A DNA stretch of 64,000 nt from CBDFGN01 sp965247065 (GCA_965247065.1 CBDFGN010000006.1:4780795-4844794), one strand, 5' to 3'. Positions 29,565 to 38,855 are shown, numbered from the stretch's first letter. Made by a program: numbers and translations. The notes: generated by a model not told the origin, from the letters alone.

Positions 29565-29801
29565 ACTAGCGGCTTATCGACTACTTACAAACAATTCCGG
29601 AAAGGGACACAGGGAGAATATTGACGCTACTTTAAGCCATTGGATAAAAACCAGTAATAGCGGCATGGAAAGGCTTGATTTTGATGATCAGGCATCGGCT
29701 CACTTATCGGAAAGTCAGATTAAAAAACCAGTCAATTTTAAGGATCGGGAGAACTAATCCTATTGAATTCCCATAGCACAAACCCGCTACCGTAGGTAGG
29801 A

Positions 29802-29864
29802 GTCCAACATCCGCTCTAATGAACCAAAGCCCTACTTCGCATCATTGAAGCTTAATTGTTAGAT
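29802..29864 (-). repeat. attC-like site 2, downstream of gene 29887-30540
   Basis: Read on the minus strand, ATCTAAC (a perfect RYYYAAC) opens and GTTGGAC (a perfect GTTRRRY) closes a 63-bp segment with imperfect inner arms, about 25 bp after the stop of the minus-strand gene. It aligns over its full length with 352-414 at the left edge of the window. This is the best-formed attC candidate here. Confidence 0.6.
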
Positions 29865-29886
29865 TCAGTTTTTTACTTTATTTTGA

Positions 29887-30540
29887 TTAAGGTATACGAA
29901 ATCCTTCAGGGATATTCCTTTCTGGAAATAAACTATCCAACCATTTCTTGAACTGCTCTTGAGGTATTTCCAATTCGACTTCGGTTTTAGTTCCTTTGTG
30001 ATCTATCAAACTAATAATTAAGTAATTGTTATTCAGACTTGCAATTTGAGGACTCCCTTTACCATCATCGTGCATAAGCCTCAATACGTACTTAAATTCT
30101 GCCAACTCTAGTTTATTTGACTGGGGTGCCTCAATTAGTAACTCAATTGCGTTTTTAGGTTCAATAATTCTTGTTCCAGATTGATTTCGCAAAATAGCGA
30201 ATTGAAATTGTTCCCTATTCTCTCCCGTGTTTAATTTTATCCTACTGTTTGCCAAAATTCCTCTTTGGTTTCCCTCATTTGTTACTAAAAGAAGAAATCC
30301 ATTGTCTACTGCTTCTAGAAAAGAAACAGTCAAAATTGTTTTCTTCTCTTCAAATGATTTTTTGACTAATGGTAAGAAAGCAGAAAGAACTGTTATCAAG
30401 GCAATTGTTAGTGCCAAAAACGAATTACCAAAATTCACATACTTCCGCCAGTTCTGATAATGATTGCAATGGATACAATAAATTGCATTTAATCCAATTT
30501 CAGAACCACAATATTTACAGCTTTTACTTTCGGCAACCAC
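29887..30540 (-). CDS. Zinc-ribbon membrane protein, cassette-like
   Basis: A 217-residue protein with an N-terminal zinc ribbon (CKYCGSEIGLNAIYCIHC, residues 8-25), one transmembrane helix (FGNSFLALTIALITVLSAFL, about 52-71) and a C-terminal beta domain of about 145 residues. The zinc ribbon would face the cytoplasm. Function unknown. It has attC-like sites at both ends (29802-29864 and the R' box near 30551), matching a gene cassette, and it is AT-rich. Confidence 0.7.
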   Translation of the reverse strand: MVAESKSCKYCGSEIGLNAIYCIHCNHYQNWRKYVNFGNSFLALTIALITVLSAFLPLVKKSFEEKKTILTVSFLEAVDNGFLLLVTNEGNQRGILANSRIKLNTGENREQFQFAILRNQSGTRIIEPKNAIELLIEAPQSNKLELAEFKYVLRLMHDDGKGSPQIASLNNNYLIISLIDHKGTKTEVELEIPQEQFKKWLDSLFPERNIPEGFRIP

Positions 30541-30550
30541 GTTTTATTGG

Positions 30551-30600
30551 ATCTAACGTTTTGAATAAACGCTCGTATTAGTAGCGTTTATTTTTTTTTT
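30551..30600 (-). repeat. attC-like hairpin with T-run, target of group IIC intron 2
   Basis: AATAAACGCT (30564-30573) and AGCGTTTATT (30583-30592) form a perfect 10-bp stem with 9-nt loop, followed on the plus strand by a T-run up to 30600. ATCTAAC (30551-30557) is a perfect core box. On the plus strand it looks like an intrinsic terminator; on the minus strand it looks like an attC ending GTTAGAT just before the next cassette gene. Both kinds of hairpin are known targets of group IIC introns. Confidence 0.6.
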
Positions 30601-31183
30601 GTGCCCAGCATGGGCAGGCTACCGAAGGTAGTCAGATATTCCAGAGGGTGCAAGACCCTTACAGGCGAGTTGGTGAAGCCTGTTAGCAAGTCGCAAGGTG
30701 GTTTACCGTGAGGTATGCACTGAAGGAAGCGAGACTGCAAAGTCCGGTACTGACGAACAGGAACGGCATAAGAGGCTGTTTGAGGGGGGTAAGCAAGCAC
30801 ATCTTTGTGATGCCCGTAACCAACAACCCTCAGATGGTAGATGCCGCAGGAATCGGATGAAGGAATATGTTCTTACCTGGGGAGATCTCCACTGCTACGG
30901 GTTAGCAGAGGAGAAGTCAGCAGAGGTCATAGTAGTCAATGGACATGAGCCGGCACCTTAGAGATAAAGCCGGAGTTCTCGCGAGTTGACGAAGGACCGA
31001 ACGTTAATCTTCCTGAAATCGAATAGGGAGAGCTTTGCTTAGCCCTTTACGAAAATAGGGAATAGTCTTGCTGATGTAAAGAGCGGCGAGGTGACGGTTA
31101 ACGAACCGCTGTATACGCGACCCGTACGTGCAGTGGTGTGAGAGGCGCACCCCGATTATTTTAGTCGGGGCCGCCTACTCGAT
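30601..31183 (+). mobile_element. Group IIC intron 2, ORF-less (583 bp)
   Basis: The first roughly 300 bp are nearly identical to intron 1 (GTGCCCAGCATGGGCAGG onwards), and the last 100 bp carry the same domain V and domain VI (CGTACGTGCAGTGGTGTGAG, CTACTCGAT at 31183). Domain IV has no reverse-transcriptase gene. The 5' end reads TTGTGCCC where intron 1 has GTGTGCCC, so the first two bases may be altered, possibly affecting splicing, or lost in the T-run. It could move only with a maturase supplied in trans. Confidence 0.85.
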
Positions 31184-31194
31184 TAGCCACTATT

Positions 31195-31674
31195 TTATTT
31201 TATTAATCTGAAACTCTTTGCTATTTTCTCTCCTTCAATTGAATCTAGGTTATAGCAATATATTGTAATCTCGTATGCTATTTTTCTATCATAATTCAGA
31301 ATTGCAATAATATAAACAGGTGTCTTAATATTGTCTTCATTATCATATGCTAAAACATAATAAGATTCTTTAATAGTAGGAATTTTTGATCCATTAACTA
31401 TATTTTTAAGCCCCATATCAATGGCAATTTCTCTTGCACCATATTTTATATCGTTAATAAATCCTTTGGATTCTTCTTCAATTGGAACTATTTCAATATC
31501 TACAGCATAATCATCATTATCATACCCTAATTTAGAGTCTGATCTGGTTTCATAACTTTCTAAAATCTCAGTCGATTCAAATGAGATTTTAAATTTTTCG
31601 GATTTAACTAAATTTTGTGCATGCAGCTGTGAACACAAAAGAAATGGAACTATCGCTATATGAAGAATTTTCAT
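31195..31674 (-). CDS. Secreted protein, unknown, cassette-like
   Basis: Starting at ATG 31674 gives a signal peptide (MKILHIAIVPFLLCSQLHAQ); an upstream in-frame ATG at 31731 would bury it. The mature 140 residues are AT-rich in codon use and alternate strands and helices (YYVLAYDNEDNIKTPVYIIA). It may be a lipid- or protein-binding periplasmic domain like those used in PsbP/DUF1795-type proteins, but I do not assign one. The 3' end adjoins intron 2 and its attC-like hairpin, so it may be the third gene of a minus-strand cassette row. Confidence 0.65.
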   Translation of the reverse strand: MKILHIAIVPFLLCSQLHAQNLVKSEKFKISFESTEILESYETRSDSKLGYDNDDYAVDIEIVPIEEESKGFINDIKYGAREIAIDMGLKNIVNGSKIPTIKESYYVLAYDNEDNIKTPVYIIAILNYDRKIAYEITIYCYNLDSIEGEKIAKSFRLIK

Positions 31675-31692
31675 ATTTTTTATTCTAATTGT

Positions 31693-31745
31693 GGCTAACA
31701 TTTGAGTATACGACATATGTGGTATACTCACACTATGTCTCTTGG
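31693..31745 (-). repeat. Inverted repeat, possible degenerate attC
   Basis: GGCTAAC (31693-31699) precedes a perfect 8-bp stem GAGTATAC (31704-31711) / GTATACTC (31722-31729). It sits just upstream of the minus-strand gene 31195-31674, where the R' end of the preceding cassette would lie. The second core box is not recognisable. Confidence 0.35.
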
Positions 31746-31911
31746 GTCAAACATAATGAATCAAGGGGATTTTCTAGTAATCCCAAAAATGGGGAGTTTG
31801 ATAAAACGACCGTTTAATTAAGCCTTCCAATTCTCACCAATTATATCACCTTCAGTCTCATAAACTCATCTCTCGAATGAGTTTTACAAATAGACGTTCA
31901 ATTGAACTCAA

Positions 31912-32013
31912 ATGAAGGTAGGATACGCGAGAGTGTCAGCGCAAGATCAGAAACTAGAACTCCAAATATCTAAGCTTGATGAAGCCACGAATGTGAATCA
32001 AATTCGCAAATAA
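31912..32013 (+). pseudogene. N-terminal remnant of a serine recombinase (resolvase)
   Basis: The 33 codons from ATG 31912 read MKVGYARVSAQDQKLELQIS, the start of the resolvase/invertase catalytic domain with its active-site Ser in RVSAQDQ, and then stop. The rest of the gene is missing. It is a relic of a former transposon or plasmid. Confidence 0.75.
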
Positions 32014-32674
32014 ACATTGAAGCCTCAAGTTTTTTGTTTGGAGGAAATTCGCCAAAATCGACCAAAATGGTTCTTGATTCTACATTCAGCTAGCATTGAG
32101 GTCTCCGCAAATCCACCCTTTAAGATCGTCGATTGGCCTTGAGAAAAGATTACCCATGATTTGCTCTGGAGTTGGATTCCAAACTTAACTCACTGTCGTT
32201 TTTTTGAAACGTTGTAGAAATGAATCATTCTGAATTGTGAACAGATGTTATCAGATAGAGATTTGCGTTTAGGGTATTTGAAAGGGCCTTTAATAATGTC
32301 AGGGTCAGCCGACGACCCAGAAGGTCGTTTTGACCTTGGATTGGTTCAGATCTGTGAGTTTGTTTGGGCTATCTGAGGTCATATATAGCAATAGATGCGT
32401 AACTTGATCAAGTAACAGCCCCGCAAAGTGGATAAATAGGCCCTGGGTAAGAATTCTTCTCCCATTTCATGGGTTGTGATTATTGAGACTAACTAAAAAC
32501 GATGAGATAAAACAAATCCCTATGGGACCTACTTAAAAAATAGGCTCATCGACCAGCGTAAAGGTAAACTTTCTAGGTTATATTCATTAATCCAGTACAG
32601 ACTCTCATTCTTTCAGGAAACCTCCACCAACCAATAAGAAAGTGCGGAGGATCAGGCTCGCAATTTAAGAACAT
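32014..32674. other. Intergenic stretch without recognised genes
   Basis: About 660 bp between the resolvase remnant and the phytase-like gene. I see no open frame with protein-like composition, no repeat family member and no clear terminator. It is likely degraded mobile DNA plus the promoter of the following gene. Confidence 0.35.
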
Positions 32675-33580
32675 ATGAAAATATTGATTATCACCCTTAC
32701 GTGCCTTCCCTGTCTTATGGGATGGACGTATGGCCAAACATTCACATTCGAAGATCTACCTGATTTCTTTGAGCTGAGATATGAAATATTGAGTATTGCC
32801 AATCAGACTGACCAGTTGTACCTGGCTTCCGAGAAATGCAATTATGTCTTTGTGCTAGATTCTCAAAAGCTCCATCATGATCGGACCATCCGAATGGATA
32901 CTGATAAATTGGATCTGGATAAAACGGTGCAAATCGAAGGGATGACAATTTACGAAAATTATTTACTAATGGCTGATGAAGCCAATACCAAAATCCTCTT
33001 TTTTGATTTGGCGGAAGAGCAATTTATCAATCCTACCCCCAAGATCACCTTCAATGGAAAAAAGGACTTCGACGAAGAACAGGGACTGGAAGGTGTGGCT
33101 GTCAATACCCGGAAAAAATTAATCTATGTCCTACGCGAAAAAAACGAGAATGATGACAGTGAAATTTACACTTTCAAGATAACCAAAGATAGCGGATCTT
33201 ATATGCTTTCGCAAAAAGGGGTTTTGGTCATCGATCAGCATGATGAGCAACGGTATTCAGGCATGACATTCAACCAGGAGGACCACAAGCTGTACTGCAT
33301 AAGATCAAGTTGGATAAACGGCATGGGCAGATACTTCATAGATACCATTCGCATTGCAGAAAAGGATGGTCTTCTAGCGGATAGTTTGGACAGTTCTGAA
33401 ACCCAATTTTTGGAAATCACCGATACCGTACTCTCCAAAGACGAAGTTTATCATTCGAATCTTGAGGGCATTGCTATTATTGGTCGAAAGCTAGTATTGG
33501 TGAGTGATAATCATCAAGGTACCACTGGCGACTGCGACTCAAGAGGAAAACAAACTATGTTCTTGACAATTGGCTGGTAG
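32675..33580 (+). CDS. Secreted phytase-like / SdiA-regulated-type beta-propeller protein
   Basis: A 301-residue protein with signal peptide (MKILIITLTCLPCLMGWTYG). The body shows repeating propeller blades with the motifs EGMTIYENYLLMADE, QGLEGVAVNTRKKLIYVLRE, YSGMTFNQEDHKLYCI and SNLEGIAIIGRKLVLVSDN. These are characteristic of the esterase-like-phytase (PF13449) and SdiA-regulated families, which form six-bladed propellers. It probably acts in the periplasm or outside; the substrate is unknown. It stands alone, just before an IS630 element. Confidence 0.7.
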   Translation: MKILIITLTCLPCLMGWTYGQTFTFEDLPDFFELRYEILSIANQTDQLYLASEKCNYVFVLDSQKLHHDRTIRMDTDKLDLDKTVQIEGMTIYENYLLMADEANTKILFFDLAEEQFINPTPKITFNGKKDFDEEQGLEGVAVNTRKKLIYVLREKNENDDSEIYTFKITKDSGSYMLSQKGVLVIDQHDEQRYSGMTFNQEDHKLYCIRSSWINGMGRYFIDTIRIAEKDGLLADSLDSSETQFLEITDTVLSKDEVYHSNLEGIAIIGRKLVLVSDNHQGTTGDCDSRGKQTMFLTIGW

Positions 33581-33782
33581 AATTCAATGCCCCTTGCTTG
33601 CATGGTAAATGAAAAAGCTCTATGTTTCAATTGGCCGCAAGGGACAATGTTCATTGACTAACCTCTGATCTGATTTCTAAGAGTTTGTGAAGACGCCCCA
33701 TTCAGCATGTAGAACTGTGCGTCATTGTTATTCTTCATGAGTCCTAGTGTCATGTCAATTATAATATGACGTAATATTTTTG

Positions 33783-33790
33783 TATCTTTG
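33783..33790 (+). promoter_or_regulatory. Bacteroidota -7 box of the IS630 transposase
   Basis: TATCTTTG matches the TAnnTTTG consensus of Bacteroidota and lies 23 bp before the ATG at 33813. A -33 TTG box is not clear. Confidence 0.5.
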
Positions 33791-33812
33791 CCGTACATCA
33801 AACTTAAAGATT

Positions 33813-34944
33813 ATGGCAAGATATAAAGTGACATTAGCAAAAGTGGAACGCCAAGAGCTAATGGCAATTATTAACAAAGGCAAGCATACTTCTCAAAAGT
33901 TTCGCAGCGCATATATTTTGTTGAACTGTGATAAGGGACCATATGCAGAGAAGGTAACCAATGAGCAGATCAGCAAGGTACTGAAGGTAGGCATGCGTAC
34001 CATTGACCGGGTCAAAAAACGATTTGTAGAAGAAGGCTTTGAGGCGGTATTGGAGCGCAAACCAACCACCAGGACCTATAGTCGTAAGGTAGATGGTGAC
34101 ATCGAAGCGCATCTGATAGCGCTGTGCTGCAGTAAACCACCTGAAGGATATGCCCGATGGTCGCTTCGGCTGCTGTCAGATAAGATGGTAGAGCTTCAAT
34201 ATACTGACAGCATTTCTCACGAAACGGTGCGTACCGTTTTAAAAAAACGCCTTAAAACCCTGGAAGGTAAGCCAGTGGATTATTCCCCCCAAATCCGACA
34301 GTAGCTTTGTGGCACACATGGAGCAGGTATTAGATGTGTATAAACGGCCTTATGATCCTGAAAGTCCGGTAGTATGCATGGATGAAACGCCCAAACAATT
34401 GATTAAGGAAACCAGGATAACCGAGCCGATGCAAAAGGGCAAAGCAACCAGGGTGGATTATGAATACCGGCGTTGCGGGGTGTGTAATGTGTTTATTGCC
34501 AGTGAGCCGGTCACAGGAAAGCGAATGGTTAAGCTTACCGAGAGGAAAACCCGGAAAGACTGGGCTAAGTTCATCAAAGAGATTGCTGATCAGATGTATC
34601 CTGATTCTGGGAAGATCACCTTAGTGATGGACAATTATATCACACATACAGCTGCCTCCTTATATGAAACATATCCTCCCGAAGAAGCAAAAAGAATATG
34701 GGATCGGTTTGAGCTTGTATATACACCAAAACATGGAAGCTGGCTGAACATGGCAGAAATTGAACTCAGTGTGCTTTCCAGACAATGCTTAAGTAGACGA
34801 ATTGACAGTATGGAGATAATCCGAAAAGAAGTGAAAGCATGGGAGGAACATCGAAACAACAAGAACGCCAGTATTGATTGGCGCTTTACAACAAAAGATG
34901 CACGGATAAAATTAAAAAAGCTTTATCCGTCAATTCGAACTTGA
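33813..34944 (+). CDS. IS630-family transposase (one likely indel)
   Basis: A DDE transposase of about 376 residues. The N-terminal helix-turn-helix (TNEQISKVLKVGMRTIDRVK) and linker (FEAVLERKP) are followed by the catalytic domain with D in VVCMDETPKQ, D in LVMDNYITH and E in NMAEIELSVL. An extra C near 34272 shifts the frame; removing it gives KQWIIPPKSDSSFVAHMEQV, matching the usual KQWCIPP motif. IS630 members do not need programmed frameshifting at this place, so an error or decay is likely. Confidence 0.88.
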
Positions 34945-34998
34945 CATGACACTAGTTTATGAATCACGGACTGGAGCCTTGTTAAAAACGTTATTATT

Positions 34999-35357
34999 AT
35001 GTCTATAGTAGAAAATCAACCTATCGATTTCCAAGTAACAGATCTAACCAAAACATATCATTTGTCAGTAACCGTAGGACAAGGCGCGATATGCCACACA
35101 ACCTATGATAACGTTGATGGAAGCGCGGTAGGGAAGGACACAATTTCCAATGAACCAATTGGCCAGGGACAGAGCCTGATTGGAAATTCTATCAAGCCCA
35201 TCACCGCGGTAGCGAGTTTTGCGGACGATGCTGATCAGATTAGAGAACCTACTATATTGACAGCGTGCAAGTTGTTCAGCTGGTTGCTGATGCTACTGAA
35301 AATCCAGATCCTACCTTTATTCAGAGAATAAGGTTCAAAGTGCCCGAGCCGGTATGA
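34999..35357 (+). CDS. Unknown small protein (one likely indel)
   Basis: From ATG 34999 the frame reads MSIVENQPIDFQVTDLTKTY. Adding one T near 35248 joins DADQIREP to YYIDSVQVVQLVADATENPD and ends at TGA 35355-35357, about 119 residues. The pattern of strands ending in RFKVPEPV suggests a small beta-sandwich. The stop overlaps the next ATG (ATGA at 35354), so the two were probably co-translated. Family not recognised. Confidence 0.5.
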
Positions 35358-35467
35358 TAAGATCGCTCTTAATCTTTCTTTCAACCTTTCATGTTTTTTT
35401 GGTTCTGAGCCAGGAAGGTGAGAAAATCAATTTGATACATCTCCGTGACCTATATAACACTAGGTGA
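35354..35467 (+). CDS. Short signal-peptide ORF, probable remnant
   Basis: 37 codons beginning MIRSLLIFLSTFHVFLVLSQ, a clean signal peptide, then EGEKINLIHLRDLYNTR and a stop. Coupled to the previous gene by ATGA. It looks like the start of a longer secreted protein whose remainder has been lost or frameshifted. Confidence 0.35.
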   Translation: MIRSLLIFLSTFHVFLVLSQEGEKINLIHLRDLYNTR

Positions 35468-35496
35468 ATTAGAAATTCATCGGCAATTGCTCATTT

Positions 35497-36612
35497 GTGG
35501 AAGCTTCTGAAAGCACGCTGCACGAACACCTTGAGAATGACTTGCATTTTCTAATTGCAAACTTTGATTCTCCAACAATTGCCGTTGGTCATTTGCCCCA
35601 ATTCATTTACCACTCATACCTTTACCGCTTCCAACTTGGAGATCAGGCCAACAAGGAAATAACGTTCATCTTAAGAAGATGCCATAACCTATTCCAAGAA
35701 GCTTCGAATGACGAAGTACTCAACGTGATTTACAGAAAGGAGACCGACCATGAAGGCGGATTTGATGATTACAAGAGAACTGTATCAAAGCTGGAAGAAG
35801 GTCTTGGTAATCAGTCCGTGTACTACAAGCTTTTCGTGTACCTGATTGATCTAAACGATTACATGACGGGAAAAGATAGTGCGAACCTTCGGGCCAGGCT
35901 TTTGGACGGAATTGATGAAACCCAAGTGACGACAATCTATGAGCCCGATGATCAAATCAAGTTCGTAAAGAAAAAGAAAAAATTTAGATATGAGCCACGC
36001 AGAAAGGTGAAAGCGGGTGCATTTTCAACCCAAGACATATTCGGAAACTTCATATTAATTGATAAGCTTCCCTATTTCTTAGGAATAATTTTCGCGATTG
36101 TCGGTTCCATAATTACCTATCTTGTAAGTGAAGTAAAGGAAGATCCTTACATCGAGTTTAGAATTGCTGAACCGCTCCTCGTCAAAATCGACTCACTGTC
36201 CAAAGTAGAGCCTTGGCTACATTTAGATAAACCTGAATTTCTTGCTATCGAAGACCCAACATTCTATCACGAAATCACACTTAGCAATATCACCTCCAAC
36301 CAGATGTTTTCAGGTGTAATCATCGAAACCAGTTTTGATAGCGGGGATCAAGTGTTAAGCTCTCAAGTATTCTCATCCGTTGTGCTGGACGAAAACATGA
36401 AGATAAATCCGATTACCTCACAAGGATACGGCAGATACCAATTAACCACATTTCATCCAAAACAGAGCATGCAAATTGAAGTCATCTCAAAAAACAATGG
36501 TCCTATGAAGCTTAAAGTTGGCAACGCAGCAAAGATCAAACTGATACAAGCATCCATAAGTAGTTTCATAGTAAAAGAGCGACGTACCCTGTTGCCAATT
36601 AGCCTAATCTAA
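35497..36612 (+). CDS. Single-span membrane protein, 3' end cut by IS982
   Basis: A protein of about 371 residues from GTG 35497. Residues 1-180 are soluble and helical (DLHFLIANFDSPTIAVGH, LEEGLGNQSVYYKLFVYL); a transmembrane helix follows (PYFLGIIFAIVGSIITYLV, about 190-208); residues 210-370 are a beta-rich outer domain. The N-terminal half resembles the helical effector-associated domains found in front of CHAT and NACHT proteins in Bacteroidota, but only loosely. The stop TAA (36610-36612) is formed across the IS982 border, so the natural C-terminus is missing. Confidence 0.6.
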   Translation: MEASESTLHEHLENDLHFLIANFDSPTIAVGHLPQFIYHSYLYRFQLGDQANKEITFILRRCHNLFQEASNDEVLNVIYRKETDHEGGFDDYKRTVSKLEEGLGNQSVYYKLFVYLIDLNDYMTGKDSANLRARLLDGIDETQVTTIYEPDDQIKFVKKKKKFRYEPRRKVKAGAFSTQDIFGNFILIDKLPYFLGIIFAIVGSIITYLVSEVKEDPYIEFRIAEPLLVKIDSLSKVEPWLHLDKPEFLAIEDPTFYHEITLSNITSNQMFSGVIIETSFDSGDQVLSSQVFSSVVLDENMKINPITSQGYGRYQLTTFHPKQSMQIEVISKNNGPMKLKVGNAAKIKLIQASISSFIVKERRTLLPISLI

Positions 36613-37642
36613 CGTGAGTTCGACAATAAGGAATGATTAAAGAGCGAGAAAGAGTTGACCGGTGTCCTGGTAGTTCAATTTGATTGAGGGCTTTTTTTCG
36701 CAAAAGTTGTAAGCGATTAAAGCCGAGAAAAGGTTGGTAAGGAAATTAGTTGGGCTCCTGTGCCTGGAGTGTTCAATCTGGAAGATGTTTTTAAGTTGAT
36801 CAATGATAGTCTCACAAATAGCCCTTTTACGGAGCATTATAGCATCCATGATGGGGGTTAAGGATGAGGACTTCATATTGCGTTTGAGTTTGGTTATCAG
36901 ATGGACTCCGCGGAAGAACAGATTTTTAAAAAGTTCCTTACTGATGTAGCCTTTATCACCAAAGAGCTTTCCGAATAATTTCTTAATAAACCGTTCAATT
37001 TTAAGAGGCTTTCTGTCATCCACATTGCCCGGTGTGAGCATAAAATCGATGATTTCACCCGTATCAGCAGTGATAAGATGGAGCTTAAACCCGTAGAACC
37101 ATCCGATGGAACAATGGCCTCTTTTAGCTAACCCTTCAAATACTTTATGGTTATGGATCCGTCTGTTATGACAGACCCTTAACGGAGTGCTGTCTATAAA
37201 ACTTATACCTGTACACTGTCCAGTCCCTTGTGTTTTCAGATAAATAGCCATTGGCAGAAGACTTCCACTACAAAGTTCTACCATTCGGTTATAGCTTACC
37301 ACATCAGGAAAGAAGGAGCGCAAGTGGCCACAAACGTATGTGTTGTAAAAGGTCTTGAAATTTCGATATCCTGAGATCTGGAACAAGACCTGTATAGTCA
37401 TTACTTCGGATAAAGAAAGCTTACCAGGTTTGTTGCGCTTTTTACTTCCCAGCAATCTTTTTTCCAATTTTGGGACAAAATCCAGACAAAAATCGTCAAT
37501 GGAACAAAAAATTTCAGTAATTTTAGTAGCAGTTAACATAGGTAGAAATATTAGTTATTTTGTTGATTGTCAATGACTTAATATACTAATTTTCTGCCTT
37601 TTTTCTATCAATAAACTACTCTATTTTATATCGAACTCACGT
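36612..37642 (-). mobile_element. IS982-family element, copy 1
   Basis: 1,031 bp with inverted ends ACGTGAGTTCGA (36612 onwards) and TCGAACTCACGT (ending 37642). The flanking 7-mers (TAATCTA left, TAAATAC right) do not match, so no target duplication is visible, in contrast with copy 2. This suggests a rearrangement at one side. It truncates the membrane-protein gene to its left. Confidence 0.9.
36637..37539 (-). CDS. IS982-family transposase, copy 1
   Basis: A 300-residue DDE transposase with D in GISFIDSTPLRVC, D in LFGDKGYISKEL and E in RAICETIIDQLKNIFQIEHS. It appears intact and identical in sequence to copy 2 at 55610-56512, so both copies are recent and at least one is probably active. 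Confidence 0.93.
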   Translation of the reverse strand: MLTATKITEIFCSIDDFCLDFVPKLEKRLLGSKKRNKPGKLSLSEVMTIQVLFQISGYRNFKTFYNTYVCGHLRSFFPDVVSYNRMVELCSGSLLPMAIYLKTQGTGQCTGISFIDSTPLRVCHNRRIHNHKVFEGLAKRGHCSIGWFYGFKLHLITADTGEIIDFMLTPGNVDDRKPLKIERFIKKLFGKLFGDKGYISKELFKNLFFRGVHLITKLKRNMKSSSLTPIMDAIMLRKRAICETIIDQLKNIFQIEHSRHRSPTNFLTNLFSALIAYNFCEKKPSIKLNYQDTGQLFLAL

Positions 37643-38101
37643 TAAATACTATTTTAGACTTGGGGTATGACGATCCTCTGAACCCTGAAATAATTAGAGT
37701 TACCAATAGGCATAGTCACATTTAATATACGTGCAAGTGATTTCTTCTTCTAGTGCATTGATGAATATAGGAATAGTAAGTAACAAAATCAAAGTGGTCG
37801 TTTGACTTATTTAATCCAAGACCAATGGGCCATTTTGACCCTTCGACCGGGCCGGGCATAGCCCGGCTTTGCTTGCTGGGATCCGTAATGACATCTGGGT
37901 TGCCGGTGCTTGAGCGATTTTTGCATCTTCCCACTTCAGGCCCGGACACCGCCAGGCATCATCCGGTTTTTCTGACGGGGCGGGTCATCCTTTGGAGCGG
38001 TATAGGGGTTTAGGCTGAGAAGACAGAATCATTCTTCCCACTTTAGTTGTGCTTGCCATATAGTGAAAACTTTATAACAAAACCGGCAATGCCGATGCCG
38101 C
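37643..38101. other. Intergenic stretch with repeat members
   Basis: No gene is supported. A short frame after the IS (TILDLGYDDPLNPEIIRVTN, about 37648-37722) looks protein-like and may be a gene tail cut off by IS982. GCCATTTTGACCCTTCGA (37829-37846) is an exact copy of 4710-4727, and a degenerate TTCCCACTTTAGTT lies near 38036. Confidence 0.35.
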
Positions 38102-38648
38102 TTACTTCATTTTGATCAGCTCTGTAACACTCCCATGGTATTGTTGCCACAAGTCCAGGCCGTCTTGTCCCACATCCTCTTGGTTCGAGCTGCAGTAAAG
38201 GGTAATGTCCTGCTCCCGCAGATTGAGATGGTGCCAGATGTCACATACATAGAACTGGTTGCATCCAACCAGGTAGTTGCCCAGCTCCAGGGATATCCTT
38301 TCACCCACGCTTGGCACGAAAGGCAGTTGCAGGGAGAGGGAGGCCGACAGGTTGACGAAGGAATAGAGGTGCAGGTCCATCTGGTAGGAGGCGATTTCTA
38401 GGGTCGTGTCCTTTAGAATATGACATCCCCAGGTGTTTTTCAATTTGCGAATGAGAAGGTGGACGTTGCCCATCCCCATGGTAGTAATCGAACTGTTCGA
38501 GGTAGGTGAGCGGGGGATAATATGCTTTTGGGATCACGGAATATTGGATGGAATCCTTTAGAATCAGAGGAAGGTAAATCGCTCCCTTTTTGGCTATCCG
38601 TCGGGCCTCCTGGATAGCGTGGATGTTCGGTTTCTTTGGTCTAGGCAT
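38102..38648 (-). pseudogene. Unknown-family protein, copy 1, with internal deletion
   Basis: The N-terminal part MPRPKKPNIHAIQEARRIAK, a helix-turn-helix-like segment (HSQIEKHLGMSYSK) and the C-terminal part (SYQMDLHLYSFVNLSASLSL, ELGNYLVGCNQFYVCDIWHH, DLWQQYHGSVTELIKMK) lie in two frames. Alignment by eye with the paralogue at 42108 shows that about 24 residues after SYSK are missing and that this deletion shifts the frame (resuming LKDTTLEIA). So this copy is damaged beyond a single sequencing error. Family not recognised; the conserved CNQFYVCDIWHH centre suggests a real domain. Confidence 0.6.
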
Positions 38649-38855
38649 ATTTGATTTTGTTTATTGGATTGTGCAAATTGTCGATTATTGGGATCAAACC
38701 TAAGAGGTAATTCCGAGACCGGTCCTCAATAGCCAGCAATAGGAATAATGCCCGATTAGTGATCGGAACAATGAACTACCCAAAAAACTTACGTTGTAGG
38801 TTCTCGAGCAACAGCTTTTTTGATTGCTACAGGCTGAACAATACATTAGCCAGCC

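Larger units (their letters stand above)
27442..29801 (+). mobile_element. IS91-like element with tyrosine recombinase and HUH transposase
   Basis: Two genes in series, a XerC/D-like recombinase and an IS91-family transposase, a combination known for IS91-like elements of Bacteroidota. The borders are not certain: CCTACGGTAGC near 27446 and its inverse near 29786 mark the ends of the shared sequence, and attC-like sites lie immediately outside on both sides, pointing inwards. IS91 elements lack true inverted repeats and make no target duplication, so borders cannot be set from sequence alone. Confidence 0.65.
33747..34952 (+). mobile_element. IS630-family insertion sequence
   Basis: Ends are GTGTCATGTCAA (33747-33758) and its inverse TTGACATGACAC (34941-34952), each flanked by TA (33745-33746 and 34953-34954), the TA target duplication expected of IS630/Tc1-mariner elements. 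Total 1,206 bp with one transposase gene, which carries a one-base insertion. Confidence 0.92.

Noticed and set aside
29557..29757. 66-codon frame after the IS91 transposase
   Set aside because: Possible small accessory ORF, but no motif and the overlap with the transposase end make it weak.
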